This document shows, piece by piece, positions 11,031 to 22,854 of a stretch of DNA of 64,000 bases (its first letter is position 1; every line of letters starts with the position of its first letter). The notes beneath the pieces are model-generated. The model searched no databases and was not told the DNA's origin. It was given only the letters and a program-made list of their open reading frames with translations. The stretch comes from Thalassia testudinum (lineage: Eukaryota > Streptophyta > Magnoliopsida > Alismatales > Hydrocharitaceae): NCBI GenBank assembly GCA_037157565.1, contig JAZHRO010000012.1:2692501-2756500 (forward strand). The letters run 5' to 3'. A program made the position numbers and the translations under genes.

Positions 11031-11606
11031 CTAAGTACTGGGGGTGATGCCCGTGACCAGATAGTTCACTATGTCAGCGAACCAAGGAGTTTTAGCTTCC
11101 ACAGCCATTAGAGACTCATCAGGGAAAGTATCTTGAATACCGCCAGCAGGGTTTGATGCCTCAATAGGGATCCTAGACAAATGGTCTGCTACCACATTCT
11201 CAACTCCTTTCTTGTCTTTAATTTCCAGGTCAAATTCTTGGAGTAGCAGAATCCAACGAATTAGGCGAGGTTTGGTGTCCTTTTTAGCCAGAAGATGCTT
11301 AAGGGCTGAATGATCAGTGAACACCACAACCTTGGATCCCAAAAGATAAGGCTGAAACTTTTCCAAAGCAAATACTACAGCAAGTAATTCCTTTTTAGTG
11401 AGTGTGTAGTTTTGCTGAGGATTCGTAAGGGTCTTGCTGGCATAATGCAGCACATGAGGTTTGCCATCAACCCTTTGACCTAAGACCGCTCCCACTGCAA
11501 AATCAGAAGCATCGCACATAAGCTCAAACGGGAGGGTCCAATCTGGTGCTTGGAGAATCGGTGCGGTATGAGGGCTTTCTTCAAAGCTTGGAAAGCCTCG
11601 CCACAT
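11031..11606 (-). pseudogene. Athila RNase H (element A)
   Basis: RNase H removes the RNA strand of the RNA-DNA hybrid during reverse transcription. The frame shows the first catalytic Asp in [14 protein letters not shown], the Glu in [17 protein letters not shown] and the third Asp in [13 protein letters not shown]. It ends with the ADHLSRI tether region typical of gypsy pol. It is in phase with the integrase downstream but out of phase with the RT upstream, so a frameshift lies near 11600-11725. A stop at 11031 separates it from the integrase. Confidence 0.88.
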
Positions 11607-11725
11607 CTATCATCAAAATCGAAGGAGACATCCTTTGTTAACAGGTCGCAGAGTGGCTTAGAGATTTTACTGAAGTCTCTAATGAAGCGCCTATAAAATC
11701 CAGCATGGCTAAGGAAAGATCTAAC

Positions 11726-12823
11726 CTAACGAACATTGGCAGGCAATGGAAGCTTAGAGATGGAATCGATTTTTGCGGTGTCCACCTCTAATCCTCTCTC
11801 GGAAACTATATGCCCTAACACAATGCCCTGCTGGACCATAAAGTGGCTTTTCTCCCAACTAAGCACCAGCTTTGCCTCTTCGCAACGAGTTAAGACTTTA
11901 TCAAGGTGCGAAAGGCATAGGTCAAACGATGAGCCATCAATGGAGAAGTCATCCATGAAAATTTCAACAAACTCGTCGATCATATTAGAAAAGATAGCCA
12001 TCATACAACATTGGAAAGTGGCAGGAGCATTACATAACCCGAATGGCATTCGGCGGAACGCAAAAGTGCCATAAGGACTCGTGAAGGTGGTACCCTCCTG
12101 ATCATCAGGAAAAATGACTATCTGATTGTACCCAGAGTACCCGTCAAGAAAACAAAAGTAGTTGTTCCCTGCCAATCGTTCCAAAATTTGGTCGATAAAC
12201 AGTAAGGGGAAATGGTATTTCTGGGTAGCCGTGTTTAAATGGCGGTAATCAATGCAGACCCTCCAACCAGTTGAGGGTCTAGTGGTCACCAGTTCTCCTT
12301 GGTCATTCTCCTCCACAGTGATTCCTGCCTTTTTCAGAACTACATGAATCGGACTGACCCATTTACTATCTGAAATGGGCTAGATAATCCTTGCATCCAG
12401 CCATTTCAGAATCTCCTTTTTAACAACCTCCTACATATTTGGATTGAGCCTTCTTTGCATGTCTAGGAAAGGCTTCACAGACTCATCCGTGTATATATGA
12501 TGCATGCAAAGAGAGGGATCAATACCCTTAATATCAGCAATTGTCCAGGCAATTGCTTCCTTGTGCCTTTGTAAACACTCAAGCAGAGCTCCCTCCTGCA
12601 ATTTAGATAATGCAGACGAGATAATAACAGGGAGCGTGTTATTAGGTCCAAGGAAAGCATATTTCAATGTGCTCAGGAGGGTTTTCAACTCCAATTCAGG
12701 AGCCTTTTGGATTGAGGGTTTTAGTTGAGATGTCCCCACCTCAGGCAGCGGATCTACCTTCACAGTCCAGGGTGGGGACAAAGACTCAGTGTGTACCCCC
12801 AGCAGCTCTTCCAGTTCAGGCAT
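11726..12823 (-). pseudogene. Athila reverse transcriptase with N-terminal linker (element A)
   Basis: RT copies the genomic RNA into cDNA. The first part (12823-12431) is the pro-RT linker with ALLECLQRHKEAIAWTIADIKGIDP, a block typical of Athila. After a stop at 12431 the same phase continues with the RT palm: WRVCIDYRHLN, FLDGYSGYNQI, FGLCNAPATFQ and the catalytic motif FMDDFS in place of YVDD. It ends at a stop at 11726 (SKLPLPANVR). A further stop lies near 12380. The domain order and motifs are clear, but the gene is broken. Confidence 0.9.
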
Positions 12824-12918
12824 TTTCCTTTCAGTTTCCTTAATAATCGAGGGATGGTCCTGAGATATGACCTTTTGAAGGGGATCTCTACATAAGAGTG
12901 CTGGAGTAGTCTCTTCAA

Positions 12919-13377
12919 TTATTTCATCAATGACCTCAATCTGAGAACAATCTTCAATCCGGGTTGCTTGTAAGTATCAAAAACATTCAACCGGATCTTC
13001 TTGTTCCTAAAGCCCATTTTAAGTGCCCCAGATCTACAATTTATAGAGGCATTGGCTGTGGCAAAAAAGGGGCATCCCAGAATAATGGACGGCTTTGTGG
13101 GCTTATTAGATGGGTCAGTATCAAGTACCAGAAAGTCAACGGGGAAGAAGAAATCCTCCACTCTCACAAGGACATCTTCCAACAATCCCCGCGATGCCTT
13201 AAGTGATCTGTCTGCAACCTGGAGGATTACTGGACAAGGCTTCAGCTTTCCTCCTCCCAAAAGGTCATAGACAGAGCTCGGTAGAATGTTTACCCCCGCA
13301 CCCAGATCGAGCAGAGCCTCGTCAATGTGTTGGTTACCTATAACCACTGAAATATACGGGGCCCCTGGGTCTTTCAT
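12919..13377 (-). pseudogene. Athila aspartic protease (element A)
   Basis: This retropepsin would cleave the gag-pol polyprotein. It starts with MKDPGAPYISVVIG and carries the active-site segment LLDLGAGVNILPSSVYD. In Athila proteases this site reads DLGASVN, so the Asp is retained. The flap-like ADRSLKASRGLLEDVLV and the IILGCPFFATANA segment (ILGRPF in relatives) follow. Phase changes relative to both gag and RT, so frameshifts lie on both sides (13380-13640 and 12825-12918). Confidence 0.88.
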
Positions 13378-13646
13378 TTTGGGGGGTGTTCCATGCTGAA
13401 GAACCGAGCTAACATGGTCAGGCAGGATGACCTTGGTTTGGACCTGTTTCCTAGATCGACGCTTCTAGGTGCACAGGTCCTTCAGAAACTTGGCAAAGGA
13501 CGGAATTTGTTTAATCGCTTCCAACAGAGGCAAGTTAATCTAGACTTGCCTAAAAGTATCCATAATCTCTTCCGTCCTATCCTTGGCTCCAGACGAGCCA
13601 ACAGAAGATTCCCCAGGAGCAGATAGACGCTCTAGATAGGGCACCC

Positions 13647-15248
13647 TCAGCTTCTGGGTAGAGGGGTCGTCATGGTGGGAAAGGGGTTGTGGATGACATC
13701 CTCATTGTGGGTGATTTTTTGTGAGGGAGAGTGGTGTGGCTCTTCCTTGGGTGAGATGGAAGTCGGGTCAGGTGTGAAAGGGGAATTCTGAGATGTAACC
13801 GTAGGAGTGTTATCAGGCTTGTCAATCTTTTTTCCACTCCTCAACATGGTCACTGCTTGGGCGTGCTCCTTGAATACAACCCCCTTGCCCTTAGGGTTCT
13901 CCTCAGAAGAGCTAGGCAGCTTCCCTGGATCACGTTGCCTAACTGCCTCAGTAAGATGACCAATTTGGGATTGCATATCAGTAATCATCTTATTCTGAGA
14001 TTGGATGACCATATTCTGATGCTCTTGCATTGCTTTCATCATGGCCTTCAGTTCATCCATCTCAGAGGGCTTATTCGGAGGAGGGTTTTCATAAGAAGGT
14101 TGGTATGTGGGCAGGGGAGGTAAGGGTCTTGTATTCCCTAAGTTAGAAGCATCAGCTTGCTTTCAAGAGAAGTTTGGATGGTTCCGCCACCCTGGATTAT
14201 AAGTGTTGGAGTAAGGGTTATTGCGAGGGGGGCGGAAACCCTGGGCCACGTTCAAGTCGGCCTGAATCAACTCAGGGAATTGGTTTGCCTGATGGCACTC
14301 CGCAGTGGCGTGCGTTGTGCTTTGGCAAAAGGAGCATTCTCTTGAAGCCTGAAAAATAGAGGCATCTTGCGGGTTCATGCTAGGGTTTTCTAAAAGCCTA
14401 TCAAAGTTTTTATTCAATAGTTGAATCTGATAAGCCAAATCCTGAGAAGCCCCAGCTTCATGGGCCTCTATCTTCCTCTGCAAGATTGATGGTTTTCTTT
14501 CTTGATATGCAGAGGATAGATGTATGGAGTTGTCACTTAAAGTTTCAAATAATGCCCAGGCTTCATCCTCAGTTCTGGTCATGAAGGTTCCTGCACAGGC
14601 TGCATCAATGGTTTGCCTATGTCTTTCAGATAATCCATTATAGAACCTTTCGACCAACTGGCATCTTGGCACTTGATGGTGGTGGCATAACCTAAGAAGG
14701 TCATTAAAGCGCTCCCAAGTCTCATGAAATTGCTCCCCTTCCTGTTGAGTAAAACCCATAATCTCTCTTCTGTAATGGTTGGTTTTACTCATAGGAAAAT
14801 ACTTTTTTAAAAATTCTCCCTTAAGGGTAGCCCAATCATTTACCCTTGCATCGAGGGTATGATACCAGTGCTTGGCCTTATCCTTTAGGGAGAAAGGAAA
14901 TAGAGCCCTCATCAGGGCTTTATCAGTAAAGCCCTGGAGCTTCACCGTGGAACAGACCTTGGTGAATTCCTCCAAATGCCGATGGGGGTCCTCCCTAGTA
15001 GTACCATAAAAAGAGGGCAATAAAGATATGGTACTGCTCTTGATCTCATACGGATTATCCCCTTCCGGTCGTCTTAGTGCTTGTGCAGGTTGGTTGGTAG
15101 GAATAAAATAGTCCCTTAGAGTCCTTTGTTGATTTGCACCTTGCTTAGCCATTTCTTCTCTTTCTTCTCCTAGGTGAGCTCTCCTAAGAATTCTCTCAGG
15201 CTCAGGATCAAACACTAGACTACCCTCAAGAGAGCGTCTACCAAGCAT
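13647..15248 (-). pseudogene. Athila gag (element A)
   Basis: Gag forms the particle that packages the element RNA. I chose the ATG at 15248-15246 (MLGRRSLEGSLVF). The capsid part contains SLLPSFYGTTREDPHRHLEEF and FPFSLKDKAKHWYHTL, the hallmark of Athila/Tat gag. A zinc-knuckle-like CSFCQSTTHATAEC lies near 14340, followed by NTYNPGWRNHPNFS. There a TGG-to-TGA change (14165-14163) stops the frame. The same phase continues with a coiled-coil-like segment and the LRSGKKI motif until 13647. Length and order fit Athila. Confidence 0.9.
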
Positions 15249-15257
15249 ACAAAACAC

Positions 15258-16039
15258 AATTCAAAATTTTTTATTGAGTAAGTCAAACCTCCACTCCAAA
15301 GATAAGTCAAAAGATCAAGACTTATCCCTCCGTTCCCACGTAAGTGGTATAAGAGGGGTGTGGACTTGAAATCTTAACCTTCTTTATTGTGGATGTTGAA
15401 TTAGTTAATATAAATGGCCAAACAAGTTTTTCATTGCAATTATGTGCCTTAATTCAACCTTCGAGTGCCCTAGGACCTATACTTTGCTTGGATGATACTC
15501 CCAGGTGATCAAGTGAGAAGTTACTCCAAGGACGAACAAAGGGATGCAAGTAGGGCGAAGCCTTCCTTTGAGGCGATGTGTATGCGGTGCCCCTTAGCTA
15601 CCCTTTTGTTCCTTTAAGGGGTGTCCCCCTCCGTGGAGTATCAAAACACTTGATCAAAAGATAGTATCACCACCACCACAAAGCACAATAGGAGGGTCTA
15701 CACCGATAAAGAGATCGGTGCCTATAGCCTTAAGGGATCGAGCCTTAGTGCGGTGCCTAATGTGCACGCTCAGTGTTAAGAGTGTGCAACACACCGCAAA
15801 TCTTTGTAATTTCTTTTGAAATCGCAGACAAGTCCCTTAGAATCAGATCAAATGTGAATTGCTTTTAGGGTTGAATCTGATTATTAGTTCTACTTTTAGT
15901 TATGTGACCACTGAATTAGTAAATTCAAACAACTTGGTGGTCTTGAATTTAAATTTGAATGCAAATGCGTGAACAGAAGCTGGATGCAAAAGTTAGAAAG
16001 ATATACCTGTCTCCAGCAATCTTCGTGCTAATATGCTTG
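15258..16039 (-). other. Element A leader, part 1
   Basis: Non-coding stretch between gag and the B insertion. The leader continues at 35426-35869 up to the PBS. It shares blocks with E's leader. The 5-base TSD GCTTG (16035-16039) marks the B insertion. Confidence 0.75.
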
Positions 16040-16051
16040 TGTTACGAACGC

Positions 16052-16158
16052 GCGCTCCAGACGTCTTTTAAGACGTTTGGGAGGTGGCCCAGACGTCGTA
16101 CCAGACGTCGGACCAGACGTCTGGGATCATTTCCAGACGTCTGGAAATCGGTTATTTT
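16052..16158. repeat. CAGACGTCTG palindrome cluster, LTR start
   Basis: Five GACGTC cores in about 100 bases, mostly as CCAGACGTCTGG or half-variants. It lies upstream of the presumed TATA-like box. Confidence 0.9.
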
Positions 16159-16278
16159 TTACACACGCGGGTCGTCTGCGTGCTTGAGCACGCAGACCTG
16201 CGAAATTCCCTCTCGCTCTCTTTTTTCCCTCTCCCTCCTGCGCCTTTGCCGCGCCCTCTCTCTCCTCCTCGCGTGGCC

Positions 16279-16286
16279 TTAAAAGG
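16279..16286 (+). promoter_or_regulatory. TATA-like box of the B LTR
   Basis: TTAAAAGG within GGCCTTAAAAGGCC. The same TTAAAAGG word is present at the equivalent place in the 3' LTR (about 32982), in C (about 37346) and on the minus strand in F (about 43541-43549). The role is inferred from position and conservation. Confidence 0.5.
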
Positions 16287-16569
16287 CCATGCCTCTCCCT
16301 CACTTCTGTCACCTCCGCCTCCTTCCTTTCTCCTTCCAGCCAGTGAGCGCAAGAATGCAGCGGTAGCGGCAGCCGTGGTGCGCATGGGAGAGGCGCTCGG
16401 CCGTGAGGGTGAGCTCGCCGGGGCTGCCAGGGCCGGCCGGCGGGGGGCGCAGTGGGTGCGGGACGATGCGGAGGGACTGCTGCGGCTTGAGCAGCAGGCG
16501 CACAAGGCGCGGTACGGTCGGGCGTCGCGAGCAGAGGGCGAGTGGCGCCCTGGTTCTGGAAAATTTTCC

Positions 16570-16915
16570 AGAATCAGACGTCTGTGCTTCTAGCCAGACG
16601 ACGGGAATGATGTCTGGAAGACTGTCCAGACGTCTGGAAGGTGAGTTTTTCCGTCTTCTTCCTTCCTGTCATCTGACCGTCCTGAGAGAGAGAGATGGGT
16701 GCGCGCAGGTTCGGTGATTCGCCATCCAACGTGAATCAGACGTCTAGCTGTAGGACCAGACAACGAGAGCGACATCCAGACGTCCGGGGTGACCATCGGA
16801 CCTCTGGGAACTAGGCCAGATGCCCCCGCAGGCTTCTGGACGTCTGAGAGACCACACAGAGCAAGGTAATTCCCTGATCCACTTTTTAAGACGTCTGGAA
16901 GGAGCTCCAGACGTC
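16570..16915. repeat. CAGACGTCTG palindrome cluster, downstream of the TATA-like box
   Basis: Seven exact GACGTC cores by my count, plus decayed copies (for example gatgtctgg, cagacgacgg). This cluster would be transcribed if the TATA-like box is real, so paired copies could form RNA hairpins. Confidence 0.85.
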
Positions 16916-18720
16916 TGATTTTGCACTGTTTCACCGTTTTCGACCCGTTTAGGGCCCGTTCGGGTTCCGTTTTTCGTGTTTCGAGTTGCGTTCTTTTCGG
17001 AATTAACTCCTCTACCCGTCTACAGTAGCTATACACTATTTTGAGACACTGCTTGTGTTTGATCCTTGTGATAGCACCCTGTTCCGTTGCAGTCTCGGGG
17101 GTCGCGGAGGCAAGCTGGATTCCCGACCACGCCCCCATTACTCCCGTTGTACCTGGTAGAGTGGCTTTTAAGTTATTAATATATTCTGTTAAATTATGGA
17201 AGCATAAATAGAACCTAGGACATTGCATGAATCTTAGGAATGAGAAATAGATTGAATGATAGATCCTAGGTGTTGCATGAATCCTAAGGCTGGAAAACTA
17301 GATTGTATGATAGATCCTAGGATATGGCATGAATCCTAGGATGGGAAAACTAGTGGAATGTATGAATACTGCAGTCTTGGAAAAATGGAAAGGGATATAA
17401 AGCTGCCTGTAATTTGAATTAACAGCTGCCTGTTATGAATAAATAAACGTGATTGAGAACATGGATTGTAAGAACGTGAAACTGGAAAGTGAAACCTAGA
17501 TGTTCTGAGTTAAAAGAGCTGGAACCCCACGGGGAATTAGGAGTGGAACTCCTGGGAAGAGAAAGGAATGGAACTGAGAAAGAAAGATGTAGTTGTGTGC
17601 TGTCTCTTGGGTACGTAGTACCAAGGGAAGTACCTGTACCTGTTTAGTGCAGAGTGGGGCCAGCCACCCCAGGGACCTGGGGTTAGGACCAGCCACTCTG
17701 TACCGACTTGCTGGCCCTCGGGTACGTAGTACTGAGGAGAGCTACTAGTGTAGGGAGGGCACTAGCTACCCCACGGGCCCCGGGGTTCTACTAGCCTCCT
17801 ACACCGACTTGTTAGGCCCACTGGGGCAAACCAGGGTAGTCAGGCGAGGGTGCGCGGACTGTGGAGGGGCAAGGCCCCTGTTTGGTTACTGTGGAGGGGT
17901 TGGACCCCTGTTACTGAGAGGGCTATGCCCTGGACTGGTTCCGTGCTGTGCTTTGGGCGCACCCGTTAACGGAAACGACTAACCGCGTGCCAGTGCGGGT
18001 TGGCTACCTGTGCGTTTATCGCGCGTGTCGTAGTCACCGTTACGTGTGTCTGTGACCTTGGGGTGGTTGACTGAGGGTAGGATCACCATGGGTGACTCTC
18101 CCGGCCAGGAGAGCACCACGTGCTACTTCTACATTTTGGAAAAGACTCCAATCAAGATCGTTCCCACGAGGAACATTCGAGATCAAGTAAAAGATCGGAG
18201 AAATAAATGAAATAGTGAGACAATTGAAAGACGTAAATAAAGAAAGTAACAGAACATAACAGCTACTATACACTCTACTGTTTCTTGAGTTTTAGTTGCC
18301 ACTCTACTCAGCGTTTTGCTGACGTGTTACACTCGTTACCTTTCAGGACCAGGTGTTGAGCAGCCAGGGTCAGCGGCTGCATAGGACGCTGGGCCGAGTA
18401 GGGTCCAGTAGAGTTACCACTATTCTCTTGTACCTCTTTTTGTTTCCACTGTAGTGAGTAGTTCTTGTTTCTGCTGTACTTTTCTTTACCTGCAGTTCAT
18501 ATTATGTTATGAATGTTGTTCTACTGTTGTGGTGGTATATACTGTAGTGGTTTCTTTCCTTACTGCTGTATTTTCTTACTGTTAGTTATATTCATGCTGA
18601 ATGTGGTTTATTTTACTGCTCTTTTGGTTACTTCCTCGTTGGACGACTAGGTCTTGGGATTAGTCGAGTCGGTCCGGTTCTCGTGTCTCGTAGGGACTCG
18701 GGAATCGGGTCGTTACAAGA

Positions 18721-18738
18721 TGGTATCAGAGCAAGGTC
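18721..18738 (+). promoter_or_regulatory. Primer-binding site of B (initiator Met tRNA)
   Basis: TGGTATCAGAGCAAGGTC, three bases after the LTR end. It matches the common plant retrotransposon site complementary to the 3' end of initiator Met tRNA. Confidence 0.9.
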
Positions 18739-18897
18739 GTCCCGAGAAGTGAATCAACTGACTGGAAAATAACCAATTCACATGTTTATAACTAGAGTAG
18801 CCACCACAACATATCTCTTGACATGAGCTCTTAGAAGTTTCGTTAGGTACCGTCTGTTTTGACGTTTTTCATTTTGTTTCGCGTCTCCTTGCAGGAG

Positions 18898-20147
18898 ATG
18901 CCTCGTCGCGGGACTGGCGAGACTGGCCGCGGGCGCGGCCGAGGACAAGGTCGGTGAGGTGGACGTGCCGTTGTTGACGTCTCGATGGACCAGCCACCAC
19001 TCCTGGGCATCCAGGCCCAGGACCTCGCCCGGCTGATACGGGACATTGTACGAGAGGAGCTCCACCCACCGCCCCAAGCGCCTCCTCCTGGGGTTACAGA
19101 GGGGGAGTCCTCTGTGGGACCAAGCGACGGACATGGTGCTAGACACGAGGGAGGGGATGGGCCGCTGCTGCCCCCACCTTCCTCCGACACTTCTGTACAA
19201 GAGGCACCTTCGCCTGGAGGTGCACCAGCACCTCCCCTACGGTGCCACTTTGAGCTTTCCGGGCAGTTCCGGAAGCTAAAGCCCCCCTCTTTCAAGGGGG
19301 ATGAGGACCCGACCGAGGCAGAGGACTGGCTTGAGCAGCTGGAGAAGATCTTCGACACCCTTCAGCCCCCGGTGGAGTGCCGCGTGGCCTTTGCCACATA
19401 CCAGCTGGAGAGTGCGGCACATAGGTGGTGGAAGGCGGTCCGGGGACAGGAGAGGGACGAGCCGACGTGGGACCAGTTCGTCACCCGCTTCTGCGAGTAG
19501 TACTTTCCCCAGACGTGGCAGGACCAGAGGAGGCGGGAGTTCCACACTCTCCGCCAAGGGACGATGACTGTGAGCGCGTACCGCACGCGTTTCTTGGAGC
19601 TGTCCCACTTTGCAGCGACAGCGGTAGCCACTGAGGAGGAGCGCCTTTGGAGGTTCACCGAGGGGCTCCGGCCTGCGATCCAGGGGTATGTCAAACCCCT
19701 GAAGCTGCCTACGTTTTCGCGGGTGGTAGAGGCAGCTATGACTTACGAGGAGACCAACCCGTCCCCGCGAGACACTGACGGCGGGCGGAAGAGGCCCTTC
19801 CAGCCTGACTTCTCACAGGGCCGGCGAGAACGGAGACACGTGGCGTCCGCAGGAGAGCCGTCACGTTGTGCAGGGCCATCAGTGGCCTTTGGGGGCCCTC
19901 GACAGGGGCCAGTCGCCAGCACCGGACCCCCGCCTAGCCGATAGTAGGGACCCACTGAGGGTGGGAGTTAGGTTCCCCTCTGTTACTAGTGTGGCCAGCC
20001 GGGCCACATCAGGAGGGACTGCCCGTCTAGGGCAGGAGGTCAGCAGATACTTCCCGCGCAGAGCACTGGAGGGCACGTAGGAGGCCGCAGTTCCCAGGCG
20101 CGAGGAGGAGGACAGCAGTCGTGAGGAGGGTACCGGCCAACACCTAC
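18898..20147 (+). pseudogene. Chromovirus gag (element B)
   Basis: The frame starts at the ATG at 18898 (MPRRGTGETGRGRG). Capsid motifs include FRKLKPPSFKGDEDPTEAED, the usual start of chromovirus gag, and YFPQTWQDQRRREF. A zinc knuckle CxxCxxxxHxxxxC (CGQPGHIRRDC) lies near 19990-20020. In-phase stops are at 18955 (TGA), 19498, 19942, 19945, 19969 and 19987 (all TAG) and 20122 (TGA). Compared with element F each is explained by C-to-T or G-to-A at CAG or CG sites. A single-base deletion near 20148 then shifts phase into pol. Confidence 0.92.
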
Positions 20148-21685
20148 CGTCTGACGCAGAGTGTGGCTGCTTCGTCCGCACCTAGAGCTGAGGGGCGTAT
20201 CAACCCCCTAACACACAGGGATGCCAGAGCTTCGGGATCGGTGGTAGCAGGTATGGTTTCAGTTTCCGGCAGACTCGTTTACATGCTTTTCGATTCCGAC
20301 GCTACGCACTCGTTTGTCGCAGCCAGTTTCGTAGTTAGTTTGGACCAGGATTATACACTATTAGAGAATCCATTCGTAATCAGAGGTCCGAGTGGTCAGC
20401 TGTTTGTAGCTGAGGAGGTGTACACGGATTGCGAGGTCAGCGTCGGGGGACATAGCCTGCCAGCTGACCTGATTATGATACAGATGGAGGACTTTGGAGT
20501 GATTCTGGGGATGGATTGGCTGTCCGCTTACCATACCTTGGTGGACTGTTTTGAGAGGAAGATTGTCTTCTCCATTCCGGAGATGCCTTCTTTCGAGTTT
20601 CACGGACAGCCAGTGGACGGAGGTTTCAGGTGCATTTCGGCACTTCGGGCGGCGAGACTTTTGCGCCAGGGGTGTGAGGGCTTCCTAGCTTATGTGGTGG
20701 CAGAGCCCAGCCCTGTGGCAGACTTCCAGAGCATCCCGGTGGTCAGAGAGTACCCTGACGTGTTTCCAGACGAGTTACCAGGACTACCGCCCGAGCGTGA
20801 GATCGAGTTTGAGATCTCACTAGTACCGGGGACCAGCCCCATCTCCACCGCGCCATACCGGATGGCTCCGCTTGAGCTGCGAGAGCTCAAGTCCCAGTTG
20901 CAGGACCTTTTGGAGAAAGGTTTCATGAGGCCCAGTGCGTCTCCATGGGGAGCCCCAGTACTGTTTGTGAAGAAGAAGGATGGGACCTTACGCCTTTGTG
21001 TGGACTATCGACAGCTGAATAGGGTCACCATCAAGAACAGATATCCGCTGCCGAGGATCGACGACTTATTTGACCAGTTGCGGGGTGCCACGGTGTTTTC
21101 CAAGATCGATTTGAGGTCTGGATACCACCAGTTGAGGATCAGGGAGACCGACGTCTCCAAGATAGCTTTCCGCACCCGGTATGGACACTACGAGTTTTTG
21201 GTCATGCCGTTTGGGCTGACCAATGCCCCCGCTGCTTTCATGGACCTGATGAACCAGGTGTTTAGACCGTACTTGGACCAGTTCGTGGTGGTTTTCATAG
21301 ATGATGTACTCATCTATTCTAGAGATCAGACGCAGCACGGACAGCACTTGCGGATGGTTCTGGACACTCTGAGACTACGCAGGCTGTACGCCAAATACAG
21401 CAAGTGCGAGTTCTGGTTGAGGGAGGTGACCTTCTTGGGTCATGTGATCTCTGGAGACGGCTTGGCGGTGGACCTAGCCAAGGTCGAGGCAGTGCTCAGG
21501 TGGGAGAGACCACGTTCAGTCACTGAGATTCGTAGTTTCCTGGGACTGGCAGGCTACTACAGATGATTCATTAGAGGATTTTCACAGATTGCGCGTCCTA
21601 TGACACAGTTGACCCGGAAGGACGTGCCTTTCTCTTGGACAGATGCCTGTGAGGCGTGTTTTCTGGAGCTGAAGGAGAGGTTGAC
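20148..21685 (+). pseudogene. Chromovirus protease and RT (element B), cut by element D
   Basis: This open stretch encodes a retropepsin-like site [10 protein letters not shown] (F has DSGATHS, so the catalytic Gly is lost here). The RT follows with [49 protein letters not shown] and the catalytic [10 protein letters not shown] stop (TGA, 21564-21566) follows GLAGYYR, where F has Arg. The coding sequence continues to LKERLT and is broken at 21685 by element D, whose TSD is TTGAC. It continues at 31140. Confidence 0.93.
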
Positions 21686-22564
21686 TAATAGCGAAAATAC
21701 GCGGTTTGTTAAATACGTCGTTGTAACGCGTAAATCCGCTTTCGCTTTTAAAATTTATATCCTAGATAGGGGAGTATCTAGGGTCGTCCAAGGAGCAAAA
21801 ATTGCAATAATGATTCTCTTGCTTGGAATACAATCTCAACTTTCTTTTTAATATTTTTCAATATATCATTTTTTTTGTTTTTAAGCGAAGGCAACATGCG
21901 AACTGATGGCGGGAAAGGTGATTTACACTTCAATTTAAATGCTACTTCTATGTGGCAAGTAGAGCCTCTCCCTAAGCTCACTCTAGGCACGTGGAGGCCT
22001 AGAATAATTAGGGAGAGGGAGTGAAGAATGCTAAAAAAAATAAGCAAATAGAAATGCAAACAAGAAAACTTGCAAAGAAGGCAATTTGATAAATGAAAAA
22101 GTGTTTTACAAAAAGGCCTAGTAGAGGAAAGCTTCTACTACTAGAAAAATGCAAATAAGAAAAGAAAACACAAATCCTCTAAATAGATGGTGAAGAAGAG
22201 GGCTTCTTGCTCCAAGGTTGGTGGCTCCCAAGCTTGAAAAGAATCCTTCAACTCCTTCCTTGTAGTACTCCGCCAAGGTGATGACCTCCAAGGCAAGCGC
22301 TAAGGGGGTGTGCCCTAAGTTTCTCTCCAAGGGTGGACGTCCACCCTAAGCTTTTTTCCTTTGCCTGGCCGTCCCCCTTGAAGTGGGAGAGTCCTCCTCC
22401 TTGGCGTGGCTCAAGTTGAAGAGAGTGGGAAGAAGGCACCAAAAGGGCTGGTGATGTGCCCCTTTAATCTCCTTCTCTACTCCTTCTTCTTGGCCGTAGG
22501 TATAGGTGGTTTAGGTAGAAAAAATACTAAGGGAGGATGGGAATTATGTGGTGGTAGGGTAGGG

Positions 22565-22572
22565 TATTTATA
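22565..22572 (-). promoter_or_regulatory. TATA box in the D 3' LTR
   Basis: TATAAATA on the minus strand. The matching box in the 5' LTR is at 29880-29873. Confidence 0.6.
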
Positions 22573-22854
22573 GGATGGGAAGGGGGGTGGTTATGGTGTT
22601 TTTTTGGAGGGAAATGAAGGGGTGCTTGGTTATTTTTGGAGGGAAAAATGGGAGGGAAATGAAGAGGTGCCTTGGTTTTCCCTCCAAAAATACCTTCTAG
22701 AAGGTAATTTTGGAGGGAAAAAATGGAGGGTGGAGATGGGCTTTGATGGTGGATGTAGGGTGGTGATGGAAGGGATAGTTGGCACCAAAATAAAGTAGGA
22801 GTAGGTGGTCTTTTTGCTGGAGCTTAGGTAGTAGGGTAGTAGGTTTCGGTGCCA

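Larger units (their letters stand above)
16040..18717 (+). repeat. Element B 5' LTR
   Basis: Runs TGTTACGAACG ... GGGTCGTTACA. It contains two clusters of CAGACGTCTG palindromes (16052-16158 and 16570-16915), a TTAAAAGG box between them at 16279-16286, a three-unit CCTAGG repeat (about 17213-17345) and two GGGTACGTAGTAC hairpin words (about 17608 and 17719). It matches the 3' LTR at 32724-35420 closely. Confidence 0.95.

Noticed and set aside
16052..16158. CRISPR-like repeat array in the CAGACGTCTG clusters
   Set aside because: The repeats are short palindromes with irregular spacing of 5-40 bases inside a plant LTR. There are no cas genes and the context is eukaryotic.
16152..16593. Arginine/alanine-rich frames in the B-family LTR (also 32831-33297, 37265-37690, 42884-43813, 50568-51377)
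   Set aside because: They lie inside LTRs, in several phases and on both strands, and come from the GC-rich leader and palindrome repeats. The 309-codon frame at 42884 is broken in the partner LTR.
22604..22798. Gly/Glu/Trp-rich frame of 64 codons (also 29912-30106)
   Set aside because: It is present in both D LTRs because they are duplicates. It is made of repeats of 'ggagggaaa' and lies beside the LTR TATA box, so it is not coding.
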